Below are positions 10,193 through 20,122 of a stretch of DNA of 64,000 nt, in pieces. The notes beneath the pieces were generated by a model. The model had not been told where the DNA came from. It searched no databases and saw only the letters and a program-made list of their open reading frames with translations. How positions within the stretch are numbered: the stretch's first letter is position 1; each line of letters starts with the position of its first letter. The stretch is taken from NCBI RefSeq assembly GCF_003344045.1, contig NZ_QFWX01000002.1, positions 219,270-283,269 of the forward strand. The letters are read 5' to 3'. Source of the DNA: Marinobacter vulgaris (GTDB taxonomy: Bacteria; Pseudomonadota; Gammaproteobacteria; Pseudomonadales; Oleiphilaceae). Made by a program: the position numbers and the translations under genes.

Positions 10193-11221
10193 ATGAGTAG
10201 CTTGAGCAAGTTCAAGAAAGTGGCAGGATTTTCTGCGTTTGCATTTGCCGCAATGACGGCAGCCAATTCGGTTAACGCCGCAACTTGGCGTTATGCGCAC
10301 GAAGAATATGAAGGTGATGTACAGGACGTATTCGCTTATGACTTCAAGGAGCATATTGAAGACAACTCCGACCACACCGTTCAGGTCTACCGCTTCGGTG
10401 AGCTGGGCGAATCCGACGACATCATGGGGCAGACCCAGGCGGGCATTCTCCAGTTCGTGAACCAGTCCCCGGGCTTCACCGGATCTCTGATTCCGGAAGC
10501 CCAGATCTTCTTCATTCCTTATCTGATGCCGACCGACATGGACACGGTGATTGAGTTCTTCCGCGAAAGCGAGGCCATCAACAAGATGTTTCCGGAGCTT
10601 TACGCCGAGAACGGCCTTAAGCTTCTGCAGATGTACCCGGAAGGCGAGATGGTCGTAACCGCTAACGAGCCGATTACTGAGCCCGCGGACTTCAAAAACA
10701 AGAAGATCCGGGTAATGACCAATCCGCTACTGGCAGAGACCTACAACGCCTTTGGCGCGACGGCAACACCCTTACCGTGGGGCGAGGTTTACGGCGCACT
10801 GCAGACCAACATGATTCAGGGTCAGGAAAACCCGATTTTCTGGATCGAGTCCGGCGGTCTGTACGAAGTATCTCCGCACCTGACCTTCACCAGCCACGGC
10901 TGGTTCACAACCGCGATGATGGCCAACCTGGATTTTTACGAAGGTCTGTCTGACGAAGATCAGAAGCTCATCCAGGACGCAGCTGACTACGCATTCGAGA
11001 AGATCATTGTTCACATTGATGGCCTCGCTGATGAAGCCCTTGAAAAAATCAAGGCGGCCAGCGACGAAGTGACCGTTACTCGTCTGGACGATGAGCAGAT
11101 CGAAGCGTTCAAGGCCCGCGCACCGCAGGTCGAAGAAAAGTTCATTGAGATGACCGGTGAATCCGGTGAAGAACTGCTCAACCAGTTCAAGGAAGATCTC
11201 AAGGAAGTTCAGAAAGACTGA
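10193..11221 (+). CDS. teaA: TRAP transporter substrate-binding protein, TeaA-like (ectoine/hydroxyectoine)
   Basis: Periplasmic receptor (342 aa) of a tripartite sodium-driven TRAP transporter. The start at 10193 follows GGAGA by 7 bases; an in-frame GTG at 10169 lacks such a site. Residues 1-29 form a Sec signal ending VNA. From memory the mature part is very similar to Halomonas elongata TeaA: WRYAHEEYEGDVQDVF, VYRFGELGESDDIM, QSPGFTGSLIP and PLPWGEVYG are recognisable. The DctP-family ligand-binding arginine falls at KKIRVMTNP (Arg173), and a glutamate in the HEEYEG segment (Glu38) matches a position reported to contact ectoine. Gene order teaA-B-C-UspA is also that of Halomonas. Ectoine specificity is inferred by similarity. 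Confidence 0.88.
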   Translation: MSSLSKFKKVAGFSAFAFAAMTAANSVNAATWRYAHEEYEGDVQDVFAYDFKEHIEDNSDHTVQVYRFGELGESDDIMGQTQAGILQFVNQSPGFTGSLIPEAQIFFIPYLMPTDMDTVIEFFRESEAINKMFPELYAENGLKLLQMYPEGEMVVTANEPITEPADFKNKKIRVMTNPLLAETYNAFGATATPLPWGEVYGALQTNMIQGQENPIFWIESGGLYEVSPHLTFTSHGWFTTAMMANLDFYEGLSDEDQKLIQDAADYAFEKIIVHIDGLADEALEKIKAASDEVTVTRLDDEQIEAFKARAPQVEEKFIEMTGESGEELLNQFKEDLKEVQKD

Positions 11222-11329
11222 ACCTGAAGGAACCATTCCCGCCGGCATGGGTCGGCGGGAATCAGTTTTAACTCCGCCCCGCCGCGGCCCTCTCCACCGG
11301 TAGGGAGCGGAATGCCTTGGAGCGTGCCC

Positions 11330-11923
11330 ATGTCCGAAAATTCCCCGGATCTAGAAGACGACACCGGCACCTTTGAGTCCGGCCTGCCCGGGTTCCTGGG
11401 AACCATCGACGTCTTTATCAGTAAAGTAGAGGCTTTCATGCTCGCTATGGGCGTGATCCTCATGGCAGTTAACACCTGCGCCAATGTAATTGCGCGGTAT
11501 GTGTTGGGCGAGGGCATGTTCTTTTCAGGTGAGGTTAACCGGATACTGATTATCCTCATCACCTTTGCCGGTATTGGTTATGCGGCCCGTCATGGTCGGC
11601 ATATCCGCATGTCTGCGATCTACGATGCTATTCCCCCCAAAGGGCGGAAAGTACTCATGATCTTCATTGCTCTAGTCACCTCGGTGCTGATGTTTTTCCT
11701 CTGTTACCACTCCTATTTCTATATCGAAACTCTCGCCAGCCGTGGACGGATTCTCCCGGCGCTCGGGATCGAAATCTGGTGGATATACATCTGGGCGCCA
11801 GTCGGCTTTGCCATTACCGGCATTCAATATTTACTTACCGCTATCAAGAACTTCACCAGCAAGGATGTTTACCTCTCCACTGGTGTGGTTGATGGCTACA
11901 CAGATTCCGAGTCCGAGGTCTGA
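11330..11923 (+). CDS. teaB: TRAP transporter small permease subunit (DctQ family), TeaB-like
   Basis: Small membrane subunit (197 aa) that pairs with the large permease of the TRAP system. After an acidic N-terminus it has four hydrophobic helices, including [23 protein letters not shown] and the family motif [16 protein letters not shown], ending with a [20 protein letters not shown] helix. Two starts are possible. The ATG at 11330 follows TTGGAG at good spacing and is preferred; the ATG at 11312 would add six residues. It sits about 108 bases after teaA and 33 bases before teaC in the same operon. Confidence 0.87.
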   Translation: MSENSPDLEDDTGTFESGLPGFLGTIDVFISKVEAFMLAMGVILMAVNTCANVIARYVLGEGMFFSGEVNRILIILITFAGIGYAARHGRHIRMSAIYDAIPPKGRKVLMIFIALVTSVLMFFLCYHSYFYIETLASRGRILPALGIEIWWIYIWAPVGFAITGIQYLLTAIKNFTSKDVYLSTGVVDGYTDSESEV

Positions 11924-11956
11924 CCCTCTGAAGCTGCATTAATAAAGGAAAAATTC

Positions 11957-13240
11957 ATGGCAACTATAATGATGGTGATCATGATCGGGCTGCTTCTGTT
12001 GGGCTTCCCGATGATGGTGCCTTTGATCGCCGGTGCTGTTGTTGGATTCGTAATGATGTTCGATGGCTTCGGACAGATGGGAACCTTCGTACAGCAGATG
12101 ATGGCGGGTATTCGCCCGGCATCACTGATCGCGGTACCGATGTTTATTCTGGCGGCAGACATCATGACCCGCGGTCAGTCCGCTGACAGGCTTATCAACA
12201 TGGTGATGGCGTTCATTGGCCATGTGAAAGGCGGGCTGGCCATCAGTACAGCCACGTCCTGTACGTTGTTTGGTGCTGTATCCGGATCCACTCAGGCCAC
12301 GGTTGTGGCTGTAGGTTCTCCCCTGCGGCCAAAACTGCTCAAAGCAGGTTATTCCGACTCGTTTTCACTGGCGCTGATCATCAACGCCAGTGACATTGCT
12401 TTTCTGATCCCTCCCAGTATCGGTTTCATTATTTACGGGGTTATCTCTGAAACTTCCATTGCCGAGCTGTTCATTGCCGGTATAGGCCCGGGGCTTATGA
12501 TTCTGGCCATGTTTTCGATTTATTGCCTGATCTATGCTCGCATCAACAATCTACCCACCGAGGAAAAGTCCACCTGGGGTCAACGAGGCGTAGCCATGCG
12601 CGAAGCCCTATGGCCACTTTTCTTCCCGGTCATCATTGTCGGCGGCATCTATGGCGGCATTTTCAGCCCCACAGAGGCGGCGGCTGTCTGCGTGTTGTAC
12701 GCCTTCCTACTGGAGTTCGTGGTGTTCCGGTCACTCAAGCTGCCGGACATTTACCGAATCGCAAAATCCACCGGCCTCATTACCGCGGTGGTGTTCATTC
12801 TGGTAGCGGTCGGTACTGGTTTCTCATGGATTATTTCCTTTGCCCAGATTCCTCAGGCCATACTTGAATCGGTCGGGATCGCTGATATGGGTCCGGTTGG
12901 GGTAATGATCACCATCTGTATCGCCTTCTTCGTTGCCTGTATGTTTGTTGACCCTATCGTGGTCATTCTGGTGCTGACGCCCATTTTCGCGCCCGCCATC
13001 GAGTCCACGGGTCTGGACCCCGTGCTGGTAGGCGTACTGATCACCCTGCAGGTGGCCATCGGGTCCGCAACGCCTCCCTTCGGCTGTGACATATTTACCG
13101 CCATCGCCATATTCAAGCGCCCATACTGGGAAGTCATTCGTGGTACCCCGCCATTTATATTTATGCTGGTAGCCTCTGCGGGGCTGCTCATCGCCTTCCC
13201 GCAAATTGCGCTGTTCCTGCGTGACATGGCATTCCGCTGA
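11957..13240 (+). CDS. teaC: TRAP transporter large permease (DctM family), TeaC-like
   Basis: Main transmembrane channel subunit (427 aa) coupling sodium flow to solute import. It is strongly hydrophobic throughout, about 12 helices, with DctM hallmarks: GFPMMVPLIAGAVVGF, GAVSGSTQATVVAVGS, INASDIAFLIPPSIGFIIYG and GGIFSPTEAAAVCVLYAF. AAAGGA precedes the ATG. Together with the upstream teaA and teaB it makes a complete tripartite importer, followed 32 bases later by a UspA gene. Length is normal. Confidence 0.92.
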   Translation: MATIMMVIMIGLLLLGFPMMVPLIAGAVVGFVMMFDGFGQMGTFVQQMMAGIRPASLIAVPMFILAADIMTRGQSADRLINMVMAFIGHVKGGLAISTATSCTLFGAVSGSTQATVVAVGSPLRPKLLKAGYSDSFSLALIINASDIAFLIPPSIGFIIYGVISETSIAELFIAGIGPGLMILAMFSIYCLIYARINNLPTEEKSTWGQRGVAMREALWPLFFPVIIVGGIYGGIFSPTEAAAVCVLYAFLLEFVVFRSLKLPDIYRIAKSTGLITAVVFILVAVGTGFSWIISFAQIPQAILESVGIADMGPVGVMITICIAFFVACMFVDPIVVILVLTPIFAPAIESTGLDPVLVGVLITLQVAIGSATPPFGCDIFTAIAIFKRPYWEVIRGTPPFIFMLVASAGLLIAFPQIALFLRDMAFR

Positions 13241-13272
13241 GGGCTGCAGAGACCAATTTCAGGGAGAAGAAC

Positions 13273-13713
13273 ATGTTCAAAAAAATCCTGGTGGCCGTTG
13301 ACGGTTCCAAGTCCTCCTTCAAGGCCATGGACAAGGCCATCGAGTTGCAGAAGCTAATGGAGGCGGAGATCTATCTGATCTGCGTCTACAAGCACCACAG
13401 CCTGTTCGAGGCATCCATGTCGATCGAGCGTCCCGAAGGCATGGATATTCCTGACAAGGCATTGTCGGAATACGCAAAAGATGTCGTTAATCACGCCAAG
13501 GGAGTGGCGGAAGAAAAGGGGGCAGTGAAAGTCCGCGGGTTCGTCAAGGCTGGGCGCCCTTCAAGTGTGCTCGTCAAGTTTGCCGAGGAAAAGGGCGTAG
13601 ACCTGATTGTCGTTGGCACCCGGGGGACCCACAGTGACAAAGATGGGATGTTGCTTGGCAGCGTCTCGCACCGTGTCGCTTCGAAGGCGAAATGCCCGGT
13701 TCTTATCGTGTAA
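13273..13713 (+). CDS. teaD: Universal stress protein UspA family, TeaD-like
   Basis: Cytoplasmic 146-aa UspA-fold protein. In Halomonas elongata the fourth tea gene, TeaD, is an ATP-binding UspA protein that modulates the ectoine transporter, and position and size agree here. The fold is recognisable from KKILVAVDGS at the N-terminus and VGTRGTHSDKDGMLLGSVSHRV near the C-terminus, which resembles the Usp ATP-binding G-x2-G-x9-G-S loop but with one extra residue in the middle spacing. A good ribosome site (AGGGAGAA) precedes the ATG. It ends the operon; 146 bases follow before the convergent diguanylate cyclase gene, with no clear terminator. Confidence 0.88.
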   Translation: MFKKILVAVDGSKSSFKAMDKAIELQKLMEAEIYLICVYKHHSLFEASMSIERPEGMDIPDKALSEYAKDVVNHAKGVAEEKGAVKVRGFVKAGRPSSVLVKFAEEKGVDLIVVGTRGTHSDKDGMLLGSVSHRVASKAKCPVLIV

Positions 13714-13859
13714 GGACAACCGATTGATTTAAGGATGAACCGCAACCGCTGTCGACCATTTTCTGAACTTCAGTCTCTGAGGTTATATTCTGGCTTGTGG
13801 CCTGCTCGGCGTTGGTGTCTTCTTTCACCGGATTTCGACAGCGCTATCTGGAACTGGCC

Positions 13860-16133
13860 CTAGGCTATCTCCACCCGATCCCGACCGGCCTCCTTGGCCC
13901 GGTATAGGGCCCGGTCGGCGAGCCCCAGCAGGTTTTCCGGGGATTCGCTGCACTCGGGCCAGCTTGCCACCCCAACCGAAATGGTAACCCGGCCCAGATT
14001 GGTGGCGCCGTGTTCTATCGGCATTGACCGAATGGCTCTGGCCAGCTCCATGGCCTTGTCATAGGCGGCGTTGGCGCTGGAGCCTGCCATGATGATGACA
14101 AACTCCTCACCACCAAAGCGGCACACCACATCGCTATCGCGGAAGTGCCTGGCCAGCATGCCGGCCACAGCTTTAAGCGCCGAGTCGCCGGCCTCGTGGC
14201 CATGGCTGTCATTGAACTGTTTGAAGTGATCGATATCCACGATCAGCAGGGACAATGGCTGATCACTGCGCAGGGCCACGGCGGATTCGTGCTCAAGCAG
14301 CTGGTCAAAATAACGGCGGTTCTTCAGGCCGGTAAGCCCGTCTTCATAGGAATATTTGTGAAGTTCCTCCCGCAGACCGATGTTTGAAAGTGCGATACCG
14401 ATTTTCTGGACACCTTGGCTCAGTGCCTGAAAAAGCCTCGCCGCGCCGTAATCTGTGCTTTCCCGGGCGAACTCTTCCGGCACCTCAACGAACAGCACCG
14501 CCATGACTATCTGCCCCTCGCTGGCCGACTGGATGCTGATCCACAGGCACAGAGAGTTATCGATGCCCCCGTCCCACTGACCGGATTCACCACCGCCGGC
14601 GCTATGGAGGGTCGGAATAAGATTCTGTGGAGGCGGGCCATCGGGAGTTTCAATCCGGGCGGGTGCTTCCGGCTCTCCGGCGTAGCCCCAGCGGGTCAGT
14701 AGCGCAAAGGCCCTGCCATCATCCACTCTCTGGTAGAGCTTTCCTTTAAGCGGACTACACAAGTCAGGAAGCCGTCGTGCCAGCACAGAAAATGTCTGGT
14801 TCAGGGTAATGCAATCCTGCAATTCCGCGATGATGTCATTGAGAACACGGGTTTTTTCATTCTCGAAGGTGAGCAGACGAACCCGCGCCTGCTCAAGACG
14901 GGCCAGCGCCTCCGCCTTTTCGGTTCGTTCGCCAACCTGCTGCTCAAGTGACAGGTTCAGCTGGTGTAGCGCCTGCTGGGTGCGAGCGTAGTGCCACAGT
15001 GAGATCAGCACCACGGCCAGTGAAAAGACCAGCGTACCCCAGCTGACAGGCACCCGCCACCACGGCAGAAACCCGTGGGCCACGGCCATATCCGCCACCA
15101 GCAGGCTGCAGAAGATGCCATAAGCGCCGAGTATAACCTGTTGCTCAATGAGCAACTGGCGGAACCGCCGGATCACAACCATGGCGATGGTAACCAGAGA
15201 GACCAGAAGCAGGGCGTCGAACGGGGGGAATGTGGAAGACAGGTCGACAACCCCCGTTAACGCCAAGCCGATGGCCCCGACCGCATAGACCAGGTGTATT
15301 TTCCAGACCAGATTGATCAGCCAGGGGTGGTGATTACTGAACCACTGTTCCAGCAGCAGCGCCATGGCCACCGGCAACAGGTAGTAGGAACCAGCCGCCA
15401 GATAATCCCAGACTAACGGAGCGTCCCAAAGCAGCTGGCTTGCCTGGCTCTCAGAGAGCAACAGCACCGCCGACGACAGGGAAAACAGTGCGATGCTGCC
15501 AAAGCTCTTTTTCTCGTTCTGGAGCAGGGCAAATATCAGTGACAGCAACGCAATCAGTGCGGAAAACCCTGCGATAACCAGCGCTTCCAGGGAGTTTTCC
15601 AGGATAAACAGGGTGAGATCAGGCCGGTTCATGATGGACACTTCCCCCCACAAACCGATGTCCGTGTAATCCGAGAAGATGCGGAAGTAGACCTGCTTGC
15701 CGCCGAAATCCTCTGGCAAGGGAACGGCATGCCATGGCCAGCCTTCGAACCGGCCCCTGCCCTGGTCGTCAAAAGTGCCGTACTGGTAGATGTTCTCGCC
15801 GTCCAGCCATACCTGAACTATGAGGTCCACGCTGAAGATGTAGAGGACCGGTTCCTGCCATTGGCCGTCGGGCAGGGTAACCCGGTACCAGATCTGGTCC
15901 CGCCCCTCCCTATCTGGCGGGTTGGAGGGAAATCCGATGGCCTGCCACTGCTCCGGATCGTCGGCCCGGGTCCATTGGGGAACATCATCCTCTGAAAACG
16001 GTGAGTCTCCCCATCGGTACTCCCAGCCCTCATCGATATCAACCGCTGCAAAAGCCGCTTGCGACAGACAAAAGCTCAGGATGGTGATGAGGAAAGTCAG
16101 GCTTCCAACCTTCAAGAGGGGCAGCATCTGCAT
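13860..16133 (-). CDS. Membrane diguanylate cyclase with periplasmic DISM-like sensor and 7TM region
   Basis: Predicted to make cyclic di-GMP from two GTP in response to a periplasmic signal. From the ATG at 16133 (757 aa) the order is: a signal peptide ending AAFAA; a beta-rich extracellular domain of the 7TMR-DISM type (about 30-180, aromatic-rich); seven hydrophobic helices (about 190-390); a coiled coil (LNLSLEQQVGERTEKAEALARL); a GAF-like region; and a C-terminal GGDEF domain. The active-site loop is intact as GGEEF (about 674-678), and the RxxD inhibitory site (RDSD) lies five residues before it, so the enzyme should be active and product-inhibited. Upstream in-frame ATGs at 16190 and 16319 add sequence that is not signal-peptide-like. 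It lies downstream of potD on the same strand across a 204-base gap. Confidence 0.88.
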   Translation of the reverse strand: MQMLPLLKVGSLTFLITILSFCLSQAAFAAVDIDEGWEYRWGDSPFSEDDVPQWTRADDPEQWQAIGFPSNPPDREGRDQIWYRVTLPDGQWQEPVLYIFSVDLIVQVWLDGENIYQYGTFDDQGRGRFEGWPWHAVPLPEDFGGKQVYFRIFSDYTDIGLWGEVSIMNRPDLTLFILENSLEALVIAGFSALIALLSLIFALLQNEKKSFGSIALFSLSSAVLLLSESQASQLLWDAPLVWDYLAAGSYYLLPVAMALLLEQWFSNHHPWLINLVWKIHLVYAVGAIGLALTGVVDLSSTFPPFDALLLVSLVTIAMVVIRRFRQLLIEQQVILGAYGIFCSLLVADMAVAHGFLPWWRVPVSWGTLVFSLAVVLISLWHYARTQQALHQLNLSLEQQVGERTEKAEALARLEQARVRLLTFENEKTRVLNDIIAELQDCITLNQTFSVLARRLPDLCSPLKGKLYQRVDDGRAFALLTRWGYAGEPEAPARIETPDGPPPQNLIPTLHSAGGGESGQWDGGIDNSLCLWISIQSASEGQIVMAVLFVEVPEEFARESTDYGAARLFQALSQGVQKIGIALSNIGLREELHKYSYEDGLTGLKNRRYFDQLLEHESAVALRSDQPLSLLIVDIDHFKQFNDSHGHEAGDSALKAVAGMLARHFRDSDVVCRFGGEEFVIIMAGSSANAAYDKAMELARAIRSMPIEHGATNLGRVTISVGVASWPECSESPENLLGLADRALYRAKEAGRDRVEIA

Positions 16134-16251
16134 ACAGTGTGGTGCCTGTCGCTTTGGGATACAGTCCACATTATAGAACACCGTTACCATTAAACTCTTG
16201 CAAAAAGGTGATAGACACAAGCTTTGACGTTTGGATCTTAAGACTGTTACT

Positions 16252-16320
16252 CCGGACTGCATTGCACAGTCCGGCATTGCACCGGATTTTATCGCCCCGG
16301 GGATCTGATACCGGGGCAAG
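16252..16320. other. Hairpin cluster between potD and the diguanylate cyclase gene
   Basis: Three dyads lie in the 204-base gap. CCGGACTG / CAGTCCGG is a perfect 8-bp stem (16252-16274) with loop CATTGCA. A second CCGG / CCGG hairpin uses the same CATTGCA loop (16271-16285). GCCCCGG / CCGGGGC spans about 16294-16318. On the minus strand none is followed by a T-run, so this is not a canonical terminator. It may cause partial attenuation or RNA processing at the end of the pot transcript. Confidence 0.45.
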
Positions 16321-16337
16321 TTGCCGGCAACAGGAGG

Positions 16338-17378
16338 TTACTGCCCGGACTTGAGCATTTCCCAATATTTCGCATAGACCTGCAGGGCCTCGTCGCCGAT
16401 GTCGGCCTGGAATTCGGCATTGATCATGTCCGTGGCTGTCGGATAGCTGGCCCGGTTGTTCGCCACCTCCTCCGGCAGAAGTTCGCGCGCCGCCAGATTC
16501 GGTGTCGCGTAGCCAATCTCTTCGCTGATCAGTGCCGAAATCTCAGGCTGCAGCACAAAGCTGATGAACTTGTGCGCGGCTTCCGGATTCTTGGCATTCT
16601 TCGGAATCACGAAGCTGTCCAGCCAGGCGATGATACCTTCCTCCGGATAGACGTATTCCAGGCTGGGCATGATCTCTTTTCCCATGACGGCTTCGCCGTT
16701 CCAGATCATACCCACGTCGGTTTCCCCTTCCAGATAGGGCATGCGGGGTGCATCGGAATTGAAGGTACGAACCGACGGCATCAGTTCAGCCAGCTTTTCG
16801 TACGCCGCCTCAATCTCCTCGGGGTCGGTGCTGTTGCCGGAATAGCCCAGAACCAGCAGACCCACGTGGAAGACTTCACGCATGTCGTTGGTCAGCATCA
16901 CCCGGCCCTCGAAGCGCTCGTCCCAGAGATTGCTCCAGGCTTTCACCGGCTCGCCCTCAACGTCGGAGGTATCCACGGCGAGGCCGGTAGTACCCCAGAG
17001 ATAGGGGATGCTGTACTGGTTGTCAGGATCAATGTCCAGGTTGGTGAGCTCCGGATCCAGCTCGTCGAAACCCTCGATCTCGCCACGGTCAATGGGCATC
17101 AGCAGATCTTCCTGGCGCATCTTGCTGACGTAATAGGTTGAGGGCACCGCCAGATCGTAGGCGGCGCTTTCGTCCAGCAGTTTCAGCTTGGCATACATGG
17201 ATTCGTTGCTATCATAAGTGGTGTAGACCACCGCTATGCCGGTTTCCTCGGTAAATCGGTCGAGGACAGTCTGGGGCATGTATTCAGACCAGTTATAGAG
17301 ATTGAGAACCTGCGGTTCCTCGGAACTGCAGCCTGTCAATCCCACGGCCAGCAGACCGGCCAGTACCAGCTTCTTCAT
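16338..17378 (-). CDS. potD: Spermidine/putrescine-type ABC transporter substrate-binding lipoprotein (PotD/PotF family)
   Basis: Binds polyamines in the periplasm for the PotABC permease. The start at 17378 (346 aa) follows AAGGAG by 7 bases; an ATG eight codons upstream has no better site. A lipobox LTGC gives lipidation at Cys17, unlike the soluble E. coli PotD. The mature N-terminus LNLYNWSEYMPQTVLDRFTEETG is the family hallmark, as are PYLWGTTGLAVD and IPKNAKNPEAAHKFISFVLQPE. The ATG overlaps the potC stop by 4 bases (ATGA). Whether the ligand is spermidine, putrescine or another cation cannot be read from sequence. Confidence 0.9.
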   Translation of the reverse strand: MKKLVLAGLLAVGLTGCSSEEPQVLNLYNWSEYMPQTVLDRFTEETGIAVVYTTYDSNESMYAKLKLLDESAAYDLAVPSTYYVSKMRQEDLLMPIDRGEIEGFDELDPELTNLDIDPDNQYSIPYLWGTTGLAVDTSDVEGEPVKAWSNLWDERFEGRVMLTNDMREVFHVGLLVLGYSGNSTDPEEIEAAYEKLAELMPSVRTFNSDAPRMPYLEGETDVGMIWNGEAVMGKEIMPSLEYVYPEEGIIAWLDSFVIPKNAKNPEAAHKFISFVLQPEISALISEEIGYATPNLAARELLPEEVANNRASYPTATDMINAEFQADIGDEALQVYAKYWEMLKSGQ

Positions 17379-18145
17379 CGTTTGCTCCTTATCAGAATCC
17401 ATTGAGACAACATCAGCATAACCAGTGAGAACACCAGCAACAGTGTGCCCAGGGCATTCACCTCGGGTTTCAGGCCCACCCGTACCATGGAATAGATACG
17501 CAGGGGCAGGATCTCGTAACTGGGGCCACTGACAAACGTACTGACCACCACATCATCGAGGGACAGTGTAAACCCTAACAGCCAGCCTGCCAGTAACGCC
17601 GGCATGATCACCGGAATCAGTACCGTGCGGGTCATGGTGAAATCGGAGGCGCCAAGATCCCGCGCGGCTTCCGGCAGGCTATCATCAAAGCCGCTCAGCC
17701 GTGCCATCACCGTAATCACCACGAACGGCAGGCAAAAGGTCACATGGGCCAGTAACAGGGACACATAGCCCAGCTGCAAACCCACCAGCAGGAACAGCGC
17801 AAGAAGGGAGATGGCCAGCACAATCTCCGGCGACATCATTACCACGAACAGCATGCCATTGAGCAGTTTCTTGCCACGAAACCGATAGCGGTGCAGGGCC
17901 AGGGCCGTCAGCCCGCCAATCACAGTGGAGACCGTAGCCGCCGAAAGCGCCAGCCAGAGGGAGTTCCACATAGCGCCCACCATGGCCCGGTTATTGAACA
18001 GTGACTCATACCAGCGCAGGCTCAACCCTTCCCAGCTGTATCCCGTGCGGGATTCATTGAACGAGAACACCACCAGCACCAGAATGGGCAGGTAGACCAG
18101 CAGGTAAACCAGAGCCAGATAAGTACGGGGCAACCAGCGGGTCAT
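17375..18145 (-). CDS. potC: Polyamine ABC transporter permease PotC
   Basis: Inner-membrane permease (256 aa) of the Pot importer. It shows the BPD-permease pattern of about six helices, the N-terminal SFNESRTGYSWEGLSLRWYESLF signature of PotC/PotI, and the EAA loop LPEAARDLGASDFTMTRTVLIP that contacts the ATPase. The ATG at 18145 shares one base with the potB stop (TGATG). A TTG one codon upstream is also in frame but unlikely. Its own stop overlaps potD. Confidence 0.92.
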   Translation of the reverse strand: MTRWLPRTYLALVYLLVYLPILVLVVFSFNESRTGYSWEGLSLRWYESLFNNRAMVGAMWNSLWLALSAATVSTVIGGLTALALHRYRFRGKKLLNGMLFVVMMSPEIVLAISLLALFLLVGLQLGYVSLLLAHVTFCLPFVVITVMARLSGFDDSLPEAARDLGASDFTMTRTVLIPVIMPALLAGWLLGFTLSLDDVVVSTFVSGPSYEILPLRIYSMVRVGLKPEVNALGTLLLVFSLVMLMLSQWILIRSKR

Positions 18146-19002
18146 CAACCGCCCTCCTCACCAAGACGCCGTTTACTGAGCCGGTGGGCGAACATCAGAA
18201 ACGCCATGGTCACGGTCAGCACAATGCTGGCGGCAGCACCAAAGGGCCAGTTGCGGGCATCCAGGAACTGGTTCTTGATGACGTTGCCCACCAGCAGGTT
18301 TCTGGAGCCGCCGAGAATATCCGGCACAAAAAACAGCCCCATGGCCGGCAGCAGCACCAGCATCACGCCGGCAAGAACTCCGGGAAGGGTCAGTGGCACG
18401 ATGACATGGATGAACGTCGACAGCCGCCCCGCGCCAAGATCGTGGGAGGCCAGCAGCAACTCCTGACGGAGGTCCTCGAACACCGAATACAGCGGCAGGA
18501 TCATGAAAGGCAGCAACAGGTAAACCAGCCCGATGATCACGGCACCTTCGGTGTAAAGCAGCTTCAGGGGCTCATCGATCAGCCCGAGCGGCATCAGGGC
18601 ACTGTTGAGCAAACCGTTGGTGGCCAGGATCAGCTTGAGCGCGTAGGTGCGCACCAGGGAATTGGTCCAGAAAGGTACGATCAGCAGGAAGATCAGCAAC
18701 AGCTGCCGTTGCTTGCCGACCTTTGACAGCGACCAGGCAAAGGGATAGCCAATCAGCAGGCACACCAGCGTCGTCATCGCCGCCATATAGAGCGAATGGA
18801 GAAACACATCAAGGTACAGGGGGTCGAACAGTTGCCGGTAGGCATCGAGGTTCAGCGGTAGCGAGATAAAGGTGCCCGGATCCCGGGTCATCACGCTGGC
18901 GCCCACCACCAGCAGATTGGGGGTGAGCACCAGAAATAGCAGCCAGCCCCAGACCAGCACCAGTACCGCGGTTTTGAAGGGCTGCTGTAACACTCTATGC
19001 AT
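18145..19002 (-). CDS. potB: Polyamine ABC transporter permease PotB
   Basis: Second inner-membrane permease (285 aa) of the Pot importer. After a first helix it has the PotB-type periplasmic stretch [25 protein letters not shown], a set of six helices, and the EAA loop around [29 protein letters not shown]. The start overlaps the potA stop by 8 bases. Length and features are ordinary for PotB/PotH. Confidence 0.92.
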   Translation of the reverse strand: MHRVLQQPFKTAVLVLVWGWLLFLVLTPNLLVVGASVMTRDPGTFISLPLNLDAYRQLFDPLYLDVFLHSLYMAAMTTLVCLLIGYPFAWSLSKVGKQRQLLLIFLLIVPFWTNSLVRTYALKLILATNGLLNSALMPLGLIDEPLKLLYTEGAVIIGLVYLLLPFMILPLYSVFEDLRQELLLASHDLGAGRLSTFIHVIVPLTLPGVLAGVMLVLLPAMGLFFVPDILGGSRNLLVGNVIKNQFLDARNWPFGAAASIVLTVTMAFLMFAHRLSKRRLGEEGG

Positions 19003-20122
19003 CCGCGACCAGCCCTTCCGCCTCTTCAGCCACCGGCTCCAGCTCTACCGGCAATAGCCACTCCCAGCCATCCACCCAGCTGACCCGCACCGGTTCTCCC
19101 AGTTTGTAGTCGAAGGTGGGATCGTCCTCGTCAAAGAACTCACTGGCCAGCACCTCGGTGCCATCCTCCAGGTGAATCACCGAGTCCAGTGTGCTGCCCT
19201 TGTAGTTGCGCTCCACAATTTTCCCGGGCAGACCGTGTTCATCCTCGGGAGCAAGCACGCGAATGTCTTCCGGGCGCAGCAACACATTGACCTGTTCTCC
19301 GTTACGCACAGCGAATGCCGGTTTCTGCAGCTTGCGGCTTACGCCCAGAATGTCCACGGTGATGGTATCCGCGGCCACGGAATCCAGATAACCGGGAAAC
19401 AGGTTGGTTTCGCCCACGAAGCGCGCGGTGAAGAGATTGGCAGGCCGCTCGTAGATTTCCCGGGGCGTGCCCAGCTGCTGGACCTCACCCTCTTTCAGCA
19501 CCACCACCCGGTCCGACATTGACAGGGCTTCTTCCTGGTCGTGGGTGACAAACACGAAGGTGATACCCAATTCCCGCTGCAGGCGCTTCAGCTCCACCTG
19601 CATGGTACGGCGCAACTTGTAGTCGAGGGCAGACAGGGGCTCGTCCAGCAAAAGCAGCTGCGGCCGCTTGACCACTGCCCGGGCGATGGCCACCCGTTGC
19701 TGCTGGCCGCCCGACAGCTGGTGAGGCTTGCGCCGGGCAAAGTCCTGTAGCTGGACCATCGCCAGCACCTCATCCACCCGCTGGCGAATCTCTCCTTTGG
19801 GCCGCTTTTCCATTTTCAGGCCATAGGCGACGTTATCGTACACCGACATATGGGGAAACAGGGCGTAGTTCTGGAACACGGTATTGAGGGGACGGTACTC
19901 AGGGGGCGTGTGGGTAATGTCGTGGCCGGAGAGGGTCACCGACCCGACGTCAGGCTGCTCGAAACCCGCCATCAGGCGCAACAGGGTGGTTTTACCGCAA
20001 CCCGAGGGGCCCAGCAGGGTGATGAACTCGCCGTCGAGGATATCCAGGTCCAGCGAGTCCAGCACGGTCTTGCCGGCGAACGCCTTGGAGACGTTCTTCA
20101 GGGAAAGCAGGGTCTTTTTCAT
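18995..20122 (-). CDS. potA: Polyamine ABC transporter ATP-binding protein PotA
   Basis: ATPase (375 aa) powering the Pot importer. Walker [10 protein letters not shown] is at residues 38-46, a Q-loop follows ([13 protein letters not shown]), then signature LSGGQQQR, Walker [13 protein letters not shown] and switch histidine [10 protein letters not shown]-terminal TOBE-type regulatory domain follows ([11 protein letters not shown]). The gene is second in the operon, after the dctP-like gene, whose TGA overlaps its ATG by 4 bases. The PotA-B-C-D set is complete. Confidence 0.95.
   Translation of the reverse strand: MKKTLLSLKNVSKAFAGKTVLDSLDLDILDGEFITLLGPSGCGKTTLLRLMAGFEQPDVGSVTLSGHDITHTPPEYRPLNTVFQNYALFPHMSVYDNVAYGLKMEKRPKGEIRQRVDEVLAMVQLQDFARRKPHQLSGGQQQRVAIARAVVKRPQLLLLDEPLSALDYKLRRTMQVELKRLQRELGITFVFVTHDQEEALSMSDRVVVLKEGEVQQLGTPREIYERPANLFTARFVGETNLFPGYLDSVAADTITVDILGVSRKLQKPAFAVRNGEQVNVLLRPEDIRVLAPEDEHGLPGKIVERNYKGSTLDSVIHLEDGTEVLASEFFDEDDPTFDYKLGEPVRVSWVDGWEWLLPVELEPVAEEAEGLVADA

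Noticed and set aside
13714..13859. Possible terminator between the UspA gene and the convergent diguanylate cyclase gene
   Set aside because: No stem with a T-run is visible on either strand; only short chance dyads such as CTTCAG/CTGAGG.
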